Numbered from the stretch's first letter, positions 1 to 9,864 are shown. The stretch: DNA of 64,000 nt from Anaerosolibacter carboniphilus (GCF_014205875.1 NZ_JACHEN010000018.1:1-64000); one strand, 5' to 3'. Numbers and translations are program-made. Notes: a model not told the origin generated them from the letters alone.

Positions 1-666
1 TTACAAGCGTTAAATGATCCAATGGGACCATGGGGAGATAAGATCATCGAATTATTCGAAGCAGTAGATACTTATATTCCTGAGCCACAAAGAGAAATTG
101 ACAAGCCATTCCTAATGCCAGTAGAGGACGTATTCTCTATTACAGGTAGAGGAACAGTTGCAACAGGAAGAGTAGAAAGAGGAGTAGTAAAAGTACAAGA
201 CGAAGTTGAGCTTGTAGGATTAATGGAAGCTCCAAGAAAGCTTGTAGTAACAGGAGTAGAAATGTTTAGAAAACTTCTTGATCAAGCACAAGCAGGAGAT
301 AACATTGGAGCATTATTAAGAGGTATCCAAAGAGATGAGATTGAAAGAGGACAAGTATTAGCGAAGCCTGGTTCAATCAAGCCACATACATCATTCAAAT
401 CTGAGGTATACGTATTAAAGAAAGAAGAAGGTGGAAGACATACTCCATTCTTCAACGGATACAGACCACAGTTCTATTTCAGAACAACAGACATCACAGG
501 ATCAATCGCATTACCAGAAGGAATGGAAATGTGTATGCCTGGAGATAACGTACAAATGGTTATCGAACTAATCAACCCAATTGCCATCGAAGAAGGATTA
601 AGATTTGCGATCCGTGAAGGTGGAAGAACAGTTGGAGCAGGTGTAGTTGCTTCTATCATAAAGTAA
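1..666 (+). CDS. tuf: Elongation factor Tu, C-terminal part (5' end outside window)
   Basis: EF-Tu carries aminoacyl-tRNA to the ribosome as a GTP complex. The reading frame is open from base 1, so the gene starts upstream; 221 codons are seen of a protein usually near 397 residues. What remains is the end of the GTPase domain followed by beta-barrel domains 2 and 3, with the recognisable segments [17 protein letters not shown] and PGDNVQM. It ends in VASIIK and a TAA. A tuf gene directly before rpsJ is the classic Firmicutes order. A strong terminator follows at 677-719, so tuf is probably not cotranscribed with the S10 operon behind it. Confidence 0.97.
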   Translation, partial: LQALNDPMGPWGDKIIELFEAVDTYIPEPQREIDKPFLMPVEDVFSITGRGTVATGRVERGVVKVQDEVELVGLMEAPRKLVVTGVEMFRKLLDQAQAGDNIGALLRGIQRDEIERGQVLAKPGSIKPHTSFKSEVYVLKKEEGGRHTPFFNGYRPQFYFRTTDITGSIALPEGMEMCMPGDNVQMVIELINPIAIEEGLRFAIREGGRTVGAGVVASIIK

Positions 667-676
667 TTGAATTTAA

Positions 677-719
677 AGTAGCCGAGCTTTTTAGCTCGGC
701 TACTAAAAAATATTTTTTT
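677..719 (+). terminator. Rho-independent terminator of tuf
   Basis: A perfect 12-bp stem (677-688 with 693-704, arm AGTAGCCGAGCT) with a TTTT loop is followed by an A/T-rich tract ending in TTTTTTT. Confidence 0.92.
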
Positions 720-762
720 GAATTTATTCTTCAATACCATAAAAAAAAAGAAAAGTCAATAC

Positions 763-791
763 TTGATGTGTAAGAGGTTATCTCTTATACT
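763..791 (+). promoter_or_regulatory. Promoter of the S10 (rpsJ) operon
   Basis: TTGATG at 763-768 and TATACT at 786-791 are separated by exactly 17 bp, a good sigma-A promoter. The spacer holds an inverted repeat TAAGAG-GTTAT-CTCTTA (771-787) that runs into the -10 box. Whether it binds a regulator is unknown. Confidence 0.7.
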
Positions 792-796
792 ATATT

Positions 797-1000
797 AGTG
801 TGCATTTGTAGGGACTGCGATGAAGTAGAAGGTTGCCAGGGGTAACCTGGGGAAATTTCTACCGAGAATGTCCGTTCAAGAATCGGGCGACAGAATATCT
901 GTATACTTCATAAGTTTATCAAAAATTAGTGGGAACACCCGGAAGTGTGTACAGAGTTCTAGTCGTACGTAAAAAGTGATTGCGTGCGATGAAAAGGAGG
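797..1000 (+). ncRNA. Structured 5' leader of rpsJ, candidate ribosomal-protein leader
   Basis: About 210 nt of untranslated RNA precede rpsJ. It can fold into a nested structure: GGAC (812-815) with GTCC (870-873), GTAGAA (825-830) with TTCTAC (857-862), and inside that CCAGG (836-840) with CCTGG (846-850) around a GGTAA loop. S10 operons are commonly autoregulated through such leaders, and an S10 leader class has been proposed for Clostridia. Membership in that class was not tested. No intrinsic terminator is visible, so control would be at translation or by processing. Confidence 0.5.
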
Positions 1001-1008
1001 GAAACATA

Positions 1009-1329
1009 ATGGCAAACAGTAAAGGGAAACAAAAAATCAGAATCAGACTAAAGGCTTTTGACCACAAGATCTTAGATCAATCTTCAGAGAAAATTGTTGA
1101 GACAGCAAAGAGAACAGGTGCTGAAGTTTCAGGTCCAGTTCCACTACCAACAGAAAAGCAGATCGTTACAATCTTAAGAGCTGTACACAAGTACAAAGAC
1201 TCAAGAGAGCAGTTCGAAATGAGAACGCATAAGAGATTGATTGATATCTTAAACCCAACGCCAAAAACAGTTGATGCGCTGATGAGATTAGATTTACCAG
1301 CTGGCGTTGATATCGAAATCAAGTTATAA
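1009..1329 (+). CDS. rpsJ: 30S ribosomal protein S10
   Basis: S10 (106 aa) is a small-subunit head protein and also the NusE partner in antitermination complexes. The family pattern [17 protein letters not shown] is near the N-terminus and the flexible loop and conserved C-terminal half are intact. The ATG at 1009 is chosen because it follows AAGGAGGG (994-1001) at normal spacing; an upstream in-frame GTG at 976 would add an unconserved 11-residue leader. It is the first gene of the long S10-spc-alpha run. Confidence 0.97.
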   Translation: MANSKGKQKIRIRLKAFDHKILDQSSEKIVETAKRTGAEVSGPVPLPTEKQIVTILRAVHKYKDSREQFEMRTHKRLIDILNPTPKTVDALMRLDLPAGVDIEIKL

Positions 1330-1338
1330 GAATTGAAA

Positions 1339-1389
1339 ATACTAAGATAAAGGTTCATATATAGGAAGTTCCTATACCTCTCTTAGTAT
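1339..1389 (+). other. Long imperfect hairpin between rpsJ and rplC
   Basis: ATACTAAGA (1339-1347) pairs perfectly with TCTTAGTAT (1381-1389), and inside lies TATAGG (1360-1365) with CCTATA (1371-1376). The 112-nt spacer is much larger than the 15-30 nt gaps usual in this operon. There is no T-tract, so an RNase processing site or a second regulatory element is more likely than a terminator. Confidence 0.55.
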
Positions 1390-1441
1390 GATTGCATGGT
1401 TAAAGTGTAATCCGCTGTAAGAACATTAGGAGGTGTAAGCA

Positions 1442-2074
1442 ATGAAAGGTATTTTAGGAAGAAAAGTTGGAATGACACAAATCTTCACAGAAGAAGGCGT
1501 GGTAATTCCTGTTACAGTAATTGAAGCAGGTCCAATGTACGTAGTTCAAATCAAAACAGTAGAAAAAGATGGCTACAATGCAATCCAAGTTGGATTTGGC
1601 GATCAAAAAGAAAGTAGAACCACCAAACCAGAAAAAGGTCACTTTGACAAGGCCGGTGTAAGCTACAAGAAAGAACTAAAGGAATTCAAAGTAGAAAATC
1701 CTGAAGCTTTCAAAGTAGGACAAGAAATCAAAGCCGATATCTTTGAAACAGGAAACATGGTAGACGTAACTGGAGTTTCAAAAGGTAAAGGAACTCAAGG
1801 TGCGATAAAGAGACATAATCAATCTAGAGGACCAATGAGTCACGGTTCTAAATACCATAGAGGTCCTGGTTCAAAAGGTGCAGGTACAACACCTGGTAGA
1901 GTATTCAAAGGTCAAACGGAAGCTGGAAGAATGGGTAACGAGCAAGTTACAGTTCAAAACCTTGAAGTTGCAAGAGTAGATGCAAATAGAAATTTACTTT
2001 TGATCAAAGGTGCAATACCAGGTCCTAAGGGCGGTATGATTACTATAAAAGAAACTGTTAAGGCAGACGCATAA
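1442..2074 (+). CDS. rplC: 50S ribosomal protein L3
   Basis: L3 (210 aa) is an early-assembly large-subunit protein whose long loop reaches toward the peptidyl-transferase centre. The start [15 protein letters not shown] is typical. The loop is recognisable from [13 protein letters not shown] and [15 protein letters not shown], and the glutamine in the [13 protein letters not shown] segment corresponds to the position methylated by PrmB in other bacteria. It has an AGGAGGTG ribosome-binding site 6-7 nt before the ATG and a structured 112-nt spacer upstream. Confidence 0.97.
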   Translation: MKGILGRKVGMTQIFTEEGVVIPVTVIEAGPMYVVQIKTVEKDGYNAIQVGFGDQKESRTTKPEKGHFDKAGVSYKKELKEFKVENPEAFKVGQEIKADIFETGNMVDVTGVSKGKGTQGAIKRHNQSRGPMSHGSKYHRGPGSKGAGTTPGRVFKGQTEAGRMGNEQVTVQNLEVARVDANRNLLLIKGAIPGPKGGMITIKETVKADA

Positions 2075-2100
2075 TCTGGCTATGGAAGGGAGGAAGTAAA

Positions 2101-2724
2101 ATGCCAAAGGTAGCTTTAGTGAATATCTCAGGTCAACAAGTTGGCGAGATGGAATTAAGTGATAGCGTATTCGGCGCTGAAATAAATCAAAGTGTATTAC
2201 ATGATGTTGTGAAGAACTATTTAGCAAACCAACGACAAGGTACCCAATCAGCGAAGACAAGAGCTGAGGTAAGAGGTGGCGGTAGAAAGCCATGGAAACA
2301 AAAAGGTACAGGTAGAGCTCGTCAAGGAAGCATTCGTTCTCCACAATGGGTCGGTGGTGGAGTAGTATTTGCTCCAAAACCAAGAGACTACAGATACGAA
2401 CTACCAAAGAAAGTTAAAAGACTTGCAATGAAATCTGCATTAAGTTCAAAAGTACAGAGCGAGAATATCATTGTTGTAGATGCGTTGGATATGAATGCGC
2501 CAAAGACAAAAGATATGGCTAGCATTTTAAAGAACTTAAATGTTGAGAAAAAAGCACTAATCGTAATGAATGAGAAGAATGATAATGTCGTGAAGTCAGC
2601 AAACAATCTTCCAGGTATTACAACAACCTTGGTTACAACGTTAAATGTATACGACATCTTAAATCATGAGAAATTCATCATTACGAAAGATGCGGTACAC
2701 AAAGTAGAGGAGGTGTACGCATAA
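2101..2724 (+). CDS. rplD: 50S ribosomal protein L4
   Basis: L4 (207 aa) lines the peptide exit tunnel; in E. coli it also represses its own operon. The extended tunnel loop is seen as [19 protein letters not shown] followed by SPQWVGGG, with the globular domain around it. It lies 26 nt after rplC, and its TAA overlaps the rplW start by one base, which suggests translational coupling. Whether L4 binds the leader at 797-1000 is an open question. Confidence 0.97.
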   Translation: MPKVALVNISGQQVGEMELSDSVFGAEINQSVLHDVVKNYLANQRQGTQSAKTRAEVRGGGRKPWKQKGTGRARQGSIRSPQWVGGGVVFAPKPRDYRYELPKKVKRLAMKSALSSKVQSENIIVVDALDMNAPKTKDMASILKNLNVEKKALIVMNEKNDNVVKSANNLPGITTTLVTTLNVYDILNHEKFIITKDAVHKVEEVYA

Positions 2725-3017
2725 TGATGACAGCATATGACATCATCAAAAGACCTATCATCTCTGAGAGAAGTATGGATGATATGCAGGAAAAGAGATA
2801 TACATTCGAAGTAAGCAAGAAGGCAAACAAAGTTGAGATTAAGAAAGCCGTTGAAAAAATCTTCGGTGTAAAAGTAGAGAAAGTAAATACCATGGTCGTA
2901 CTTGGAAAATATAAGAGAATGGGTATGCACGTTGGTAAAAGACCGGATTGGAAGAAAGCGATCGTTACGCTTACCCCAGACAGCAAAGAAATCGAATTCT
3001 TTGAGGGAATGCAGTAA
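2724..3017 (+). CDS. rplW: 50S ribosomal protein L23
   Basis: L23 (97 aa) sits at the tunnel exit and docks trigger factor and SRP. The conserved opening [13 protein letters not shown] and the RNA-binding segment [23 protein letters not shown] split over the middle are present. Two adjacent ATG codons occur. The first, which overlaps the rplD stop, lies 10 nt after AGGAGG (2708-2713); the second would be 13 nt away, so the first is preferred. Confidence 0.96.
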   Translation: MMTAYDIIKRPIISERSMDDMQEKRYTFEVSKKANKVEIKKAVEKIFGVKVEKVNTMVVLGKYKRMGMHVGKRPDWKKAIVTLTPDSKEIEFFEGMQ

Positions 3018-3053
3018 GCTGCGGAGCACAATTGAAGAAGGAGGGAAATCACG

Positions 3054-3887
3054 ATGGGTATCAAGAAGTTTAGACCGACTTCTCCAGCATTAAGACAAAT
3101 GACGGTTTCAACATTCGAAGAAATCACGAAAAAAGAGCCTGAAAAGTCACTGGTTGTCACATTAAAGAAAAATGCTGGTAGAAATGCTCAAGGTAAAATT
3201 ACTATTCGTCATAGAGGCGGCGGCCAAAAGAGAAAATACAGAATCATAGATTTCAAAAGAGATAAGGATGGTATTACAGCAAAGGTATCCGCTATCGAAT
3301 ACGATCCAAATAGAACGGCAAACATTGCATTACTAACTTATGCTGACGGAGAAAAAAGATATATTCTTGCTCCGAACAAATTAAATGTAGGCGATGTAGT
3401 TGTATCTGGAGAAGGATCAGATATTAAGATTGGAAATGCGTTGCAATTAAGGCATATTCCAGTGGGTACAGTAATCCACAATATTGAGTTAAAGCCTGGC
3501 AAAGGCGGACAGTTAGCAAGAGCTGCTGGTGCTTCTGCTCAGCTTATGGCAAAAGAAGACAAATATGCACAGGTTAGATTGGCCTCTGGCGAAGTAAGAC
3601 TTGTAAGCATTCTTTGTAAAGCTACAATTGGTCAGGTAGGAAACTTAGACCATGAAAATATTACAATTGGTAAAGCCGGACGTACAAGACATATGGGTAT
3701 CAGACCTACAGTAAGAGGATCTGTAATGAACCCGAATGATCACCCACACGGTGGTGGAGAGGGTAGATCTCCTATCGGTAGACCAGCGCCAGTTACTCCT
3801 TGGGGTAAACCAGCGCTTGGATACAAGACAAGAAAGAAAAACAAAGCTTCTGATAAATTCATTGTTAAGAGAAGAAACGAGAAGTAG
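3054..3887 (+). CDS. rplB: 50S ribosomal protein L2
   Basis: L2 (277 aa) is a primary rRNA-binding protein needed for subunit association and peptidyl-transferase activity. It shows [15 protein letters not shown] at the start, the [12 protein letters not shown] segment, and the conserved C-terminal region [19 protein letters not shown] containing the functionally important histidine. Length is standard. It is preceded by GAAGGAGGG and followed by a 94-nt spacer with a hairpin at 3898-3930. Confidence 0.97.
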   Translation: MGIKKFRPTSPALRQMTVSTFEEITKKEPEKSLVVTLKKNAGRNAQGKITIRHRGGGQKRKYRIIDFKRDKDGITAKVSAIEYDPNRTANIALLTYADGEKRYILAPNKLNVGDVVVSGEGSDIKIGNALQLRHIPVGTVIHNIELKPGKGGQLARAAGASAQLMAKEDKYAQVRLASGEVRLVSILCKATIGQVGNLDHENITIGKAGRTRHMGIRPTVRGSVMNPNDHPHGGGEGRSPIGRPAPVTPWGKPALGYKTRKKNKASDKFIVKRRNEK

Positions 3888-3897
3888 TAGAGGGAAA

Positions 3898-3930
3898 GAG
3901 GTCATGGAAATGATGACAGACCTTGACCTC
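3898..3930 (+). other. Hairpin between rplB and rpsS
   Basis: GAGGTCA (3898-3904) can pair with TGACCTC (3924-3930) around a 19-nt loop. There is no T-tract. It may mark RNA processing or be chance. Confidence 0.35.
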
Positions 3931-3981
3931 ATCGTCCTCAGCGCCCAGAATTAAAGTGATTGAAGGGAGGATAACAGAAGC

Positions 3982-4266
3982 ATGAGCAGATCATTAAAAA
4001 AGGGACCTTACGTTGAACCTAAGTTAATCCAAAGAATTGAAGAAATGAACGAGAAGAACGAGAAGAAAGTGTTAAAGACTTGGTCACGTTCATCTACAAT
4101 ATTTCCAGAAATGATTGGGCATACAATTGCTGTACATGACGGGAAGAAACATGTTCCTGTATATGTGACAGAAGATATGGTAGGCCACAAATTAGGTGAA
4201 TTCGCACCTACAAGAAACTACAGAGGACATGCCGATACAGAGAAGTCTTCAAAGGTTAAGAAATAA
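3982..4266 (+). CDS. rpsS: 30S ribosomal protein S19
   Basis: S19 (94 aa) is in the head of the small subunit near the A site and pairs with S13. The family opening [12 protein letters not shown], the [21 protein letters not shown] block and the C-terminal [10 protein letters not shown] are intact. GGGAGG precedes the ATG. It is part of the rplB-rpsS-rplV-rpsC order found in nearly all bacteria. Confidence 0.97.
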   Translation: MSRSLKKGPYVEPKLIQRIEEMNEKNEKKVLKTWSRSSTIFPEMIGHTIAVHDGKKHVPVYVTEDMVGHKLGEFAPTRNYRGHADTEKSSKVKK

Positions 4267-4292
4267 GATAGACGCGGAAGGAGGTTACTGAA

Positions 4293-4628
4293 GTGGAAGC
4301 TAAAGCAATTGCAAAATACGTGCGTATTTCTCCAAGAAAGATCAGACCGATTTGTGATCTTATCAGAGGAAAAAATGCCAACGAAGCATTAATGATTTTA
4401 CAATTTACGCCAAGAGCAGGTGCGCCTGTACTTCATAAAGTAATTAAGTCAGCAGTAGCAAATGCTGAGAATAATCATGAAATGAATGTAGATAAACTAT
4501 ATGTTGCGGATGTATACGCTAACCAAGGACCTACGTTGAAGAGATGGAGAGCTGCATCTATGGGTCGTGGCGTAAAAATCTTAAAGAGATCAAGTCATGT
4601 AGGAGTTGTATTAAAAGAAAGAGCTTAA
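4293..4628 (+). CDS. rplV: 50S ribosomal protein L22
   Basis: L22 (111 aa) helps form the peptide tunnel constriction and is a site of macrolide resistance changes in other bacteria. The start is GTG, preceded by AAGGAGG at good spacing. The conserved YVRISPRKIRPICDLIRGK and the loop GPTLKRWRAASMGRGVKILKR are present; the loop has no insertions or deletions that would suggest resistance. Confidence 0.97.
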   Translation: MEAKAIAKYVRISPRKIRPICDLIRGKNANEALMILQFTPRAGAPVLHKVIKSAVANAENNHEMNVDKLYVADVYANQGPTLKRWRAASMGRGVKILKRSSHVGVVLKERA

Positions 4629-4644
4629 GAAGGAGGGATAATTA

Positions 4645-5499
4645 ATGGGTCAAAAAGTTAATCCACACGGATTAAGAGTCGGAATTATAAAAGACTGGGA
4701 TTCAAAGTGGTATGCAAAAAAAGGCGAATATGCTGACCTTTTGGTAGAAGATCATAAGATTCGTAAATTTCTTAAGAATAAATTATTCACTTCTGGGATT
4801 GCTAGAATCACAATCGAGAGAGCAGCAAACAACAAAGTGAAAGTAAATATATTCACTGCTAAGCCAGGAATGGTAATCGGAAAAGGCGGTCAAGGGGTAG
4901 AAGACCTTAGAATCGACCTAGAAAAACTAACTGGCAAAGGCGTGCTTGTTAACATCAACGAAATTAAGAATGCTGAGATGGAAGCGCAACTGGTTGCAGA
5001 AAACGTAGCACTCCAATTAGAGAGAAGGGTTTCCTTCAGAAGAGCGATGAAGCAAGCGATCCAAAGAACGATGAGATTTGGTGCACAGGGTATCAAAATT
5101 TCATGTTCAGGAAGATTGGGCGGCGCTGAAATGGCGAGAACAGAAAAATACAGTGAAGGAAATGTGCCATTACACACATTAAGAGCTGATATTGACTATG
5201 GTTTTGCTGAAGCAGATACAACATATGGAAAGATCGGTATTAAAACTTGGATCTACAAAGGCGAAGTGCTACCTGAAACAAGCGAAGCTGTGAAGGAAGC
5301 TAGAAGAGCCATGAGAGCGCAAGAAAAACCTGCTGGTGGCGACAGACCAAACAAGCCAAACAGAGGCAACAGAGATAATAGAGACAACAGAGACAACAGA
5401 AATTTCAGAGATAATAAAGATGGAAGAAATTTCAGAGACAATAGAGAGTTTAAACCACGCAGAGATCATCAAACTCAAGGTGGCGGAGAACAACAGTAA
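4645..5499 (+). CDS. rpsC: 30S ribosomal protein S3 with long low-complexity tail
   Basis: S3 lies at the mRNA entry channel and has helicase-related function. The first 220 or so residues are a normal S3: [21 protein letters not shown], a KH domain with VIGKGGQG, and the C-terminal domain ending in WIYKGEVLP. The protein is 284 aa, well above the usual 205-225. The extra tail from about residue 228 is rich in Arg, Asp and Asn and is built from repeats of (R)DN(R) type, such as [10 protein letters not shown], ending in GGGEQQ. The tail is encoded by near-repetitive AGAGACAAC units, so its length may vary between strains. Confidence 0.96.
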   Translation: MGQKVNPHGLRVGIIKDWDSKWYAKKGEYADLLVEDHKIRKFLKNKLFTSGIARITIERAANNKVKVNIFTAKPGMVIGKGGQGVEDLRIDLEKLTGKGVLVNINEIKNAEMEAQLVAENVALQLERRVSFRRAMKQAIQRTMRFGAQGIKISCSGRLGGAEMARTEKYSEGNVPLHTLRADIDYGFAEADTTYGKIGIKTWIYKGEVLPETSEAVKEARRAMRAQEKPAGGDRPNKPNRGNRDNRDNRDNRNFRDNKDGRNFRDNREFKPRRDHQTQGGGEQQ

Positions 5500-5526
5500 T
5501 AGACCGAGGGAAGGAGGAAACGGACG

Positions 5527-5970
5527 ATGTTAATGCCTAAAAGAGTAAAACGTCGTAGAGTGCATAGAGGCAGAATGAAGGGTACGGCACAAAGAGGTAA
5601 CTCAATCACATATGGAGAATATGGATTGATGGCTTTAGAGCCAGCTTGGATTACTTCAAACCAAATAGAAGCTGCCAGAATTGCAATGACAAGATATATC
5701 AAAAGAGGGGGAAAAGTTTGGATTAAAATTTTCCCACACAAACCAGTTACACAAAAGCCTGCTGAAACTCGTATGGGTGCCGGTAAAGGTTCCCCAGAAT
5801 ATTGGGTAGCAGTAGTAAAGCCAGGAAGAGTAATGTTCGAATTAGCTGGCGTTCCAGAAGAAAAAGCAAGAGAAGCGATGAGACTTGCAATGCACAAGTT
5901 ACCTATCAAGTGTAAGTTCATTACACGTGAAGAGATGGGAGAAAAGGGTGGTGAAGCTAATGAAAGCTAA
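5527..5970 (+). CDS. rplP: 50S ribosomal protein L16
   Basis: L16 (147 aa) contacts A-site tRNA and is needed for late large-subunit assembly. The start [19 protein letters not shown] matches the family, as do the [20 protein letters not shown] block and [17 protein letters not shown]. Preceded by GGAAGGAGG. Its 3' end overlaps the rpmC start by 11 nt. Confidence 0.97.
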   Translation: MLMPKRVKRRRVHRGRMKGTAQRGNSITYGEYGLMALEPAWITSNQIEAARIAMTRYIKRGGKVWIKIFPHKPVTQKPAETRMGAGKGSPEYWVAVVKPGRVMFELAGVPEEKAREAMRLAMHKLPIKCKFITREEMGEKGGEANES

Positions 5971-6163
5971 TAAGCTTCGTGATATGACTGTTCAAGAATT
6001 AAATCATAAATTAACGGAACTTAAAGGCGAGCTTTTCAACTTGAGATTCCAGTTAGCTACGGGACAACTTGAAAACCCAATGCAAGTAAAAAATGTTAGA
6101 AAAGATATAGCACGTATTCAAACCATCCTTAGAGAAAAAGAAATTAAACAAGTAAATGCATAG
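5960..6163 (+). CDS. rpmC: 50S ribosomal protein L29
   Basis: L29 (67 aa) is a two-helix protein near the tunnel exit. The ATG at 5960 gives [18 protein letters not shown], a typical family start, and overlaps the end of rplP by 11 nt, with GGGTGG just upstream. The frame is open further upstream, but those residues are only the shadow of rplP. The conserved [16 protein letters not shown] is present. Confidence 0.96.
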   Translation: MKANKLRDMTVQELNHKLTELKGELFNLRFQLATGQLENPMQVKNVRKDIARIQTILREKEIKQVNA

Positions 6164-6191
6164 ATAAGGATACGGAAGGAGGGCTTCACTC

Positions 6192-6446
6192 GTGGAAAGA
6201 GCAAGAAGAAAAACGAGAGTAGGTCGTGTTGTAAGCGACAAAATGGATAAAACGATCGTTGTTGCAGTAGAAGATTTCGTACGTCACCCGCTGTACGGAA
6301 AAGCGGTAAAGAGAACGAAAAAATTCAAAGCGCATGATGAAAATAATGAGTGCCAGATTGGCGATAAAGTAAGAATCATGGAAACTAGACCATTAAGTGC
6401 AGAAAAAAGATGGAGACTAGTTTCAATCATGGAAAAAGCGAAGTAA
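6192..6446 (+). CDS. rpsQ: 30S ribosomal protein S17
   Basis: S17 (84 aa) is a primary 16S rRNA binder with an OB fold. It starts with GTG after GGAAGGAGGG. The conserved segments [23 protein letters not shown] and [19 protein letters not shown] are all present. Confidence 0.97.
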   Translation: MERARRKTRVGRVVSDKMDKTIVVAVEDFVRHPLYGKAVKRTKKFKAHDENNECQIGDKVRIMETRPLSAEKRWRLVSIMEKAK

Positions 6447-6472
6447 TCGTATAGCTGAAGGGAGGTATTACC

Positions 6473-6841
6473 ATGATCCAACAAGAATCACGCTTAAGAG
6501 TTGCAGATAATTCAGGTGCGAAGGAATTGCTATGCATCCGCGTGTTAGGCGGTTCAAAGAGAAGATATGCGAACATCGGTGATGTCATCGTTTGTTCAGT
6601 TAAAGAAGCAACACCAGGCGGTGTTGTTAAAAGAGGACAAGTGGTAAAAGCGGTAGTTGTAAGAACCAAAACAGGCGCGAGACGTATTGATGGAAGTTAT
6701 ATAAAGTTTGATGAAAATGCAGCGGTAATCATAAAAGAAGATAAGAACCCAGTGGGAACTCGTATTTTCGGACCAGTGGCAAGGGAACTGAGAGAAAGAG
6801 ATTTCATGAAAATCGTATCCCTAGCTCCAGAAGTACTATAG
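6473..6841 (+). CDS. rplN: 50S ribosomal protein L14
   Basis: L14 (122 aa, the standard length) is at the subunit interface and is the docking site of the silencing factor Rsf[20 protein letters not shown] and the [13 protein letters not shown] block are diagnostic. GGGAGG precedes the ATG. It opens the spc-operon part of the cluster. Confidence 0.98.
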   Translation: MIQQESRLRVADNSGAKELLCIRVLGGSKRRYANIGDVIVCSVKEATPGGVVKRGQVVKAVVVRTKTGARRIDGSYIKFDENAAVIIKEDKNPVGTRIFGPVARELRERDFMKIVSLAPEVL

Positions 6842-6859
6842 TTCGAGGAGGTGTAATAG

Positions 6860-7171
6860 ATGCACGTTAAAAGAGGCGATACAGTTGTTGTAATAGCTGG
6901 TAAAGATAAAGGTAAAAAAGGCAAAGTGTTAATGGCAATGCCTAAGGAAGACCGCGTAATCGTTGAAGGCGTAAACATGGTGACAAAACACCAAAAGCCA
7001 AGTGCGAAGGTTCAACAAGGCGGAATCGTTCATCAAGAAGGACCAATTCACGTTTCCAATGTAATGTTGTGGGATGCGAAAGCGAAAGCCCCTACAAGAG
7101 TAGGTTACAAGGTGCTTGAGAACGGTAAAAAAGTTAGAGTTTCTAAAAAGTCCGGAGAGACAATCGAATAA
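6860..7171 (+). CDS. rplX: 50S ribosomal protein L24
   Basis: L24 (103 aa) is an assembly initiator for the large subunit. It has an N-terminal KOW motif ([20 protein letters not shown]) and the conserved [12 protein letters not shown] and [15 protein letters not shown] segments. The gap to rplN is 18 nt with GAGGAGGTG as ribosome-binding site. Confidence 0.97.
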   Translation: MHVKRGDTVVVIAGKDKGKKGKVLMAMPKEDRVIVEGVNMVTKHQKPSAKVQQGGIVHQEGPIHVSNVMLWDAKAKAPTRVGYKVLENGKKVRVSKKSGETIE

Positions 7172-7199
7172 TATCGAAAGCTGAAGGGAGGTTTACACG

Positions 7200-7742
7200 G
7201 TGACAGCTAGATTAAAAGAAACATACGTTAATAATATTTCCAAAGCTTTAATGGAAAAATTTCAATATAAAAGTGCAATGGAAATCCCTAAACTTGAGAA
7301 AATAGTTTTGAACATGGGATTAGGCGATGCAAAAGACAATGCAAAAATGCTTGAAGCAGCAGTTGAAGAATTGGCAATCATCTCAGGTCAAAAGCCTATC
7401 ATTACAAGAGCCAAGAAATCAGTTGCTAACTTTAAGGTTCGTGCTGGAATGCCTGTAGGGGCAAAGGTAACCTTAAGGGGCGAAAGAATGTATGAATTTG
7501 CAGATAGATTGTTTAATGTTTCTCTACCAAGAGTAAGAGACTTCAAAGGAGTTGATGCAAACTCATTTGATGGTAGAGGTAACTACGCATTAGGAATTAA
7601 AGAGCAATTAATATTCCCTGAAATTGAGTATGATAAAGTAGAAAAAATCCGTGGAATGGACATTATCTTTGTAACGACTGCGAAGACGGACGAAGAAGCA
7701 CGTGAATTGCTAAGACTATTAGGAATGCCATTCGCTAGATAG
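7200..7742 (+). CDS. rplE: 50S ribosomal protein L5
   Basis: L5 (180 aa) binds 5S rRNA in the central protuberance and contacts P-site tRNA. It starts with GTG after GGGAGG. Conserved blocks [31 protein letters not shown] and [20 protein letters not shown] are seen. Confidence 0.97.
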   Translation: MTARLKETYVNNISKALMEKFQYKSAMEIPKLEKIVLNMGLGDAKDNAKMLEAAVEELAIISGQKPIITRAKKSVANFKVRAGMPVGAKVTLRGERMYEFADRLFNVSLPRVRDFKGVDANSFDGRGNYALGIKEQLIFPEIEYDKVEKIRGMDIIFVTTAKTDEEARELLRLLGMPFAR

Positions 7743-7757
7743 TGAGGAGGGAAAATA

Positions 7758-7943
7758 GTGGCTAGAAAAGCTCTTGTATTAAAGCAACAAAAGAAACAAA
7801 AATTCTCCACAAGAGAATACAATAGATGTAGAATTTGCGGAAGACCCCATGCATATTTAAGAAGATTTGGTATTTGCCGTATCTGTTTTAGAGAATTGGC
7901 TTATAAAGGACAAATACCAGGTGTTAGAAAAGCTAGCTGGTAG
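7758..7943 (+). CDS. rpsN: 30S ribosomal protein S14, zinc-binding type
   Basis: This is the short, zinc-containing S14 (61 aa; also called type Z). Two CxxC pairs, CRIC and CRIC, lie either side of [12 protein letters not shown]. The start is GTG after GAGGAGGG, and the protein ends PGVRKASW as is usual. Organisms carrying this form sometimes have a zinc-free paralogue elsewhere; none is in the window. Confidence 0.97.
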   Translation: MARKALVLKQQKKQKFSTREYNRCRICGRPHAYLRRFGICRICFRELAYKGQIPGVRKASW

Positions 7944-7970
7944 AAATATAGGGAAGGAGGTACTTGTACC

Positions 7971-8369
7971 ATGACGATGACAGATCCAATTGCAGATATG
8001 ATAACTCGTATCAGAAACGCGAATACAGTTAAGCATGAAACAGTTGATGTTCCTGCTTCAAATATGAAGAAAGCAATTGCCGAGATTTTATTAGGCGAAG
8101 GTTTCATCAAAGGTTACGATGTAATCGAAGATGGAAAACAAGGTATCATTAGAATGCAGTTAAAGTACGGAAAGAACAATGAAAAGGTAATTTCTGGTCT
8201 AAAGAAAATCTCTAAGCCAGGATTAAGAGTATATGCAAAGAAAGATGAAATTCCTAAAGTACTAGGCGGACTTGGAATAGCAATTCTTTCAACATCTAAT
8301 GGAATCGTAACAGATAAAGATGCTAGAAAATTAGGTGTTGGTGGAGAAGTTATCTGCTACGTTTGGTAA
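7971..8369 (+). CDS. rpsH: 30S ribosomal protein S8
   Basis: S8 (132 aa) binds the central domain of 16S rRNA and in E. coli represses the spc operon. The start [18 protein letters not shown] is typical, as is the C-terminal [12 protein letters not shown]. Ribosome-binding site AAGGAGGT. Confidence 0.97.
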   Translation: MTMTDPIADMITRIRNANTVKHETVDVPASNMKKAIAEILLGEGFIKGYDVIEDGKQGIIRMQLKYGKNNEKVISGLKKISKPGLRVYAKKDEIPKVLGGLGIAILSTSNGIVTDKDARKLGVGGEVICYVW

Positions 8370-8399
8370 TAGATAATCTTAGGTATAGGAGGTGCAGCG

Positions 8400-8942
8400 A
8401 TGTCAAGAATAGGTAAAAAGCCAATTACAATCCCAGCGGGCGTACAAGTGGATATTGATAGTAAAAACTTGGTTACAGTAAAAGGCCCAAAAGGACAGTT
8501 ACAGGAGCAGATCAATAAAGATATTAAAATTAACATAGAGAACAATGAACTTACAGTTGAGAGACCAACAAACAACAAGGTGCACAGGTCTTTACACGGA
8601 TTGAGCCGTACCCTAATCAACAATATGGTTGAAGGTGTAACAAAGGGATATGAGAAGAAACTTCAAGTTGTCGGTGTAGGTTACCGTGCTGCAAAGCAAG
8701 GAAACAAATTGACATTAAACTTAGGTTTCTCACATCCAGTTGAAATGATCGATCCAGAAGGAATCACAGTAGAAGTTCCTACACCAAATGAGATCCTTGT
8801 AAAAGGCATCAACAAACAAGCTGTAGGTAACTACTCTGCAAAGATTAGAGAGTGGAGAGAGCCAGAGCCATATAAAGGCAAAGGAATTCGATATGCGGAT
8901 GAAGTTGTAAGACGTAAGGAAGGTAAAACAGGTAAGAAGTAG
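8400..8942 (+). CDS. rplF: 50S ribosomal protein L6
   Basis: L6 (180 aa) binds near the sarcin-ricin loop. [15 protein letters not shown], the KGPKGQL and [20 protein letters not shown] blocks, and the C-terminal [21 protein letters not shown] are all conserved. Preceded by ATAGGAGGT. Confidence 0.97.
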   Translation: MSRIGKKPITIPAGVQVDIDSKNLVTVKGPKGQLQEQINKDIKINIENNELTVERPTNNKVHRSLHGLSRTLINNMVEGVTKGYEKKLQVVGVGYRAAKQGNKLTLNLGFSHPVEMIDPEGITVEVPTPNEILVKGINKQAVGNYSAKIREWREPEPYKGKGIRYADEVVRRKEGKTGKK

Positions 8943-8959
8943 GAAAGGAGTGATATGAA

Positions 8960-9328
8960 GTGATTCAAAAGGAGAGCAAAAACGCAAAAAGAAAAGTTAG
9001 ACACGTAAGAGTACGTAGAAAAGTATTCGGAACTCCTGAGCGTCCAAGACTAAGCGTATACAGAAGCTTAAGCAACATGTACGCACAAATCATCGACGAT
9101 TCAACAGGTACTACTCTAGCTTCTGCTTCTACTTTAGATAAAGATATCAAGGCAAAAGTAAACAATGCAGGAAACAAAGAAGCTGCAAAGCTAGTAGGAG
9201 AAGCTGTTGCGAAAAAAGCAGCAGAAAAGGGTATCGACAAGGTTGTTTTCGATAGAGGCGGATATATCTATCATGGTAGAATAAAGGAATTAGCGGAAGC
9301 AGCAAGAGAAGCTGGATTACAATTCTAA
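8960..9328 (+). CDS. rplR: 50S ribosomal protein L18
   Basis: L18 (122 aa) binds 5S rRNA with L5 and L25. The start is GTG at 8960 after [27 protein letters not shown] and the C-terminal [19 protein letters not shown] are diagnostic. The gap from rplF is 17 nt. Confidence 0.97.
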   Translation: MIQKESKNAKRKVRHVRVRRKVFGTPERPRLSVYRSLSNMYAQIIDDSTGTTLASASTLDKDIKAKVNNAGNKEAAKLVGEAVAKKAAEKGIDKVVFDRGGYIYHGRIKELAEAAREAGLQF

Positions 9329-9345
9329 CAGAAGGAGGGAAATGA

Positions 9346-9852
9346 ATGAGACGTCAGATCATTGATGCTAGCAAACTGGACCTAAAAGAGACAGTTGTAA
9401 ATATCGGCCGTGTAACAAAGGTTGTTAAAGGTGGTAGAACTTTCAGATTCAGTGCATTGGTTGTTGTAGGCGATGAAAACGGACACGTAGGCATCGGTAC
9501 TGGTAAGGCGATGGAAGTTCCAGAAGCCATCAGAAAAGGCATCCAAGATGCAAAGAAGAATTTAATTTATATACCAAGAGTTGGTACAACAATTCCACAT
9601 CCAATTCAAGGACACTTCGGTGCAGGTCAAGTTTTATTAATGCCAGCTCGTGAAGGTACTGGAGTTATCGCAGGTGGCCCAGTAAGATCAGTGCTAGAGC
9701 TTGCAGGAATTAAGGATATCAGAGCAAAATCTTTAGGTACAAACAACTCAAGAAATATGGTTAACGCTACGATTGAAGGCTTAAAGCAACTGAAAACAGT
9801 AGAAGAAGTTGCTAAATTAAGAGGTAAATCTGTAGGGGAACTATTAGGTTAG
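9346..9852 (+). CDS. rpsE: 30S ribosomal protein S5
   Basis: S5 (168 aa) takes part in decoding accuracy and mRNA entry. An N-terminal double-stranded RNA-binding fold ([20 protein letters not shown]) is followed by the S5 C-terminal domain with [20 protein letters not shown] and [13 protein letters not shown]. Preceded by AAGGAGGG, 17 nt after rplR. Confidence 0.97.
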   Translation: MRRQIIDASKLDLKETVVNIGRVTKVVKGGRTFRFSALVVVGDENGHVGIGTGKAMEVPEAIRKGIQDAKKNLIYIPRVGTTIPHPIQGHFGAGQVLLMPAREGTGVIAGGPVRSVLELAGIKDIRAKSLGTNNSRNMVNATIEGLKQLKTVEEVAKLRGKSVGELLG

Positions 9853-9864
9853 GGGGGAAATGCC

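Noticed and set aside
976..1008. Upstream GTG extension of rpsJ
   Set aside because: It adds 11 unconserved residues and lies before the ribosome-binding site.
1364..1378. Match to one arm of the yeast FRT site (GAAGTTCCTATAC)
   Set aside because: Only one 13-nt arm is present; the rest has no FRT core or second arm. It is part of the local hairpin and a chance likeness.
5253..5493. Minus-strand Ser/Leu-rich frames opposite the S3 tail
   Set aside because: They are mirror readings of the repeat-rich rpsC end.
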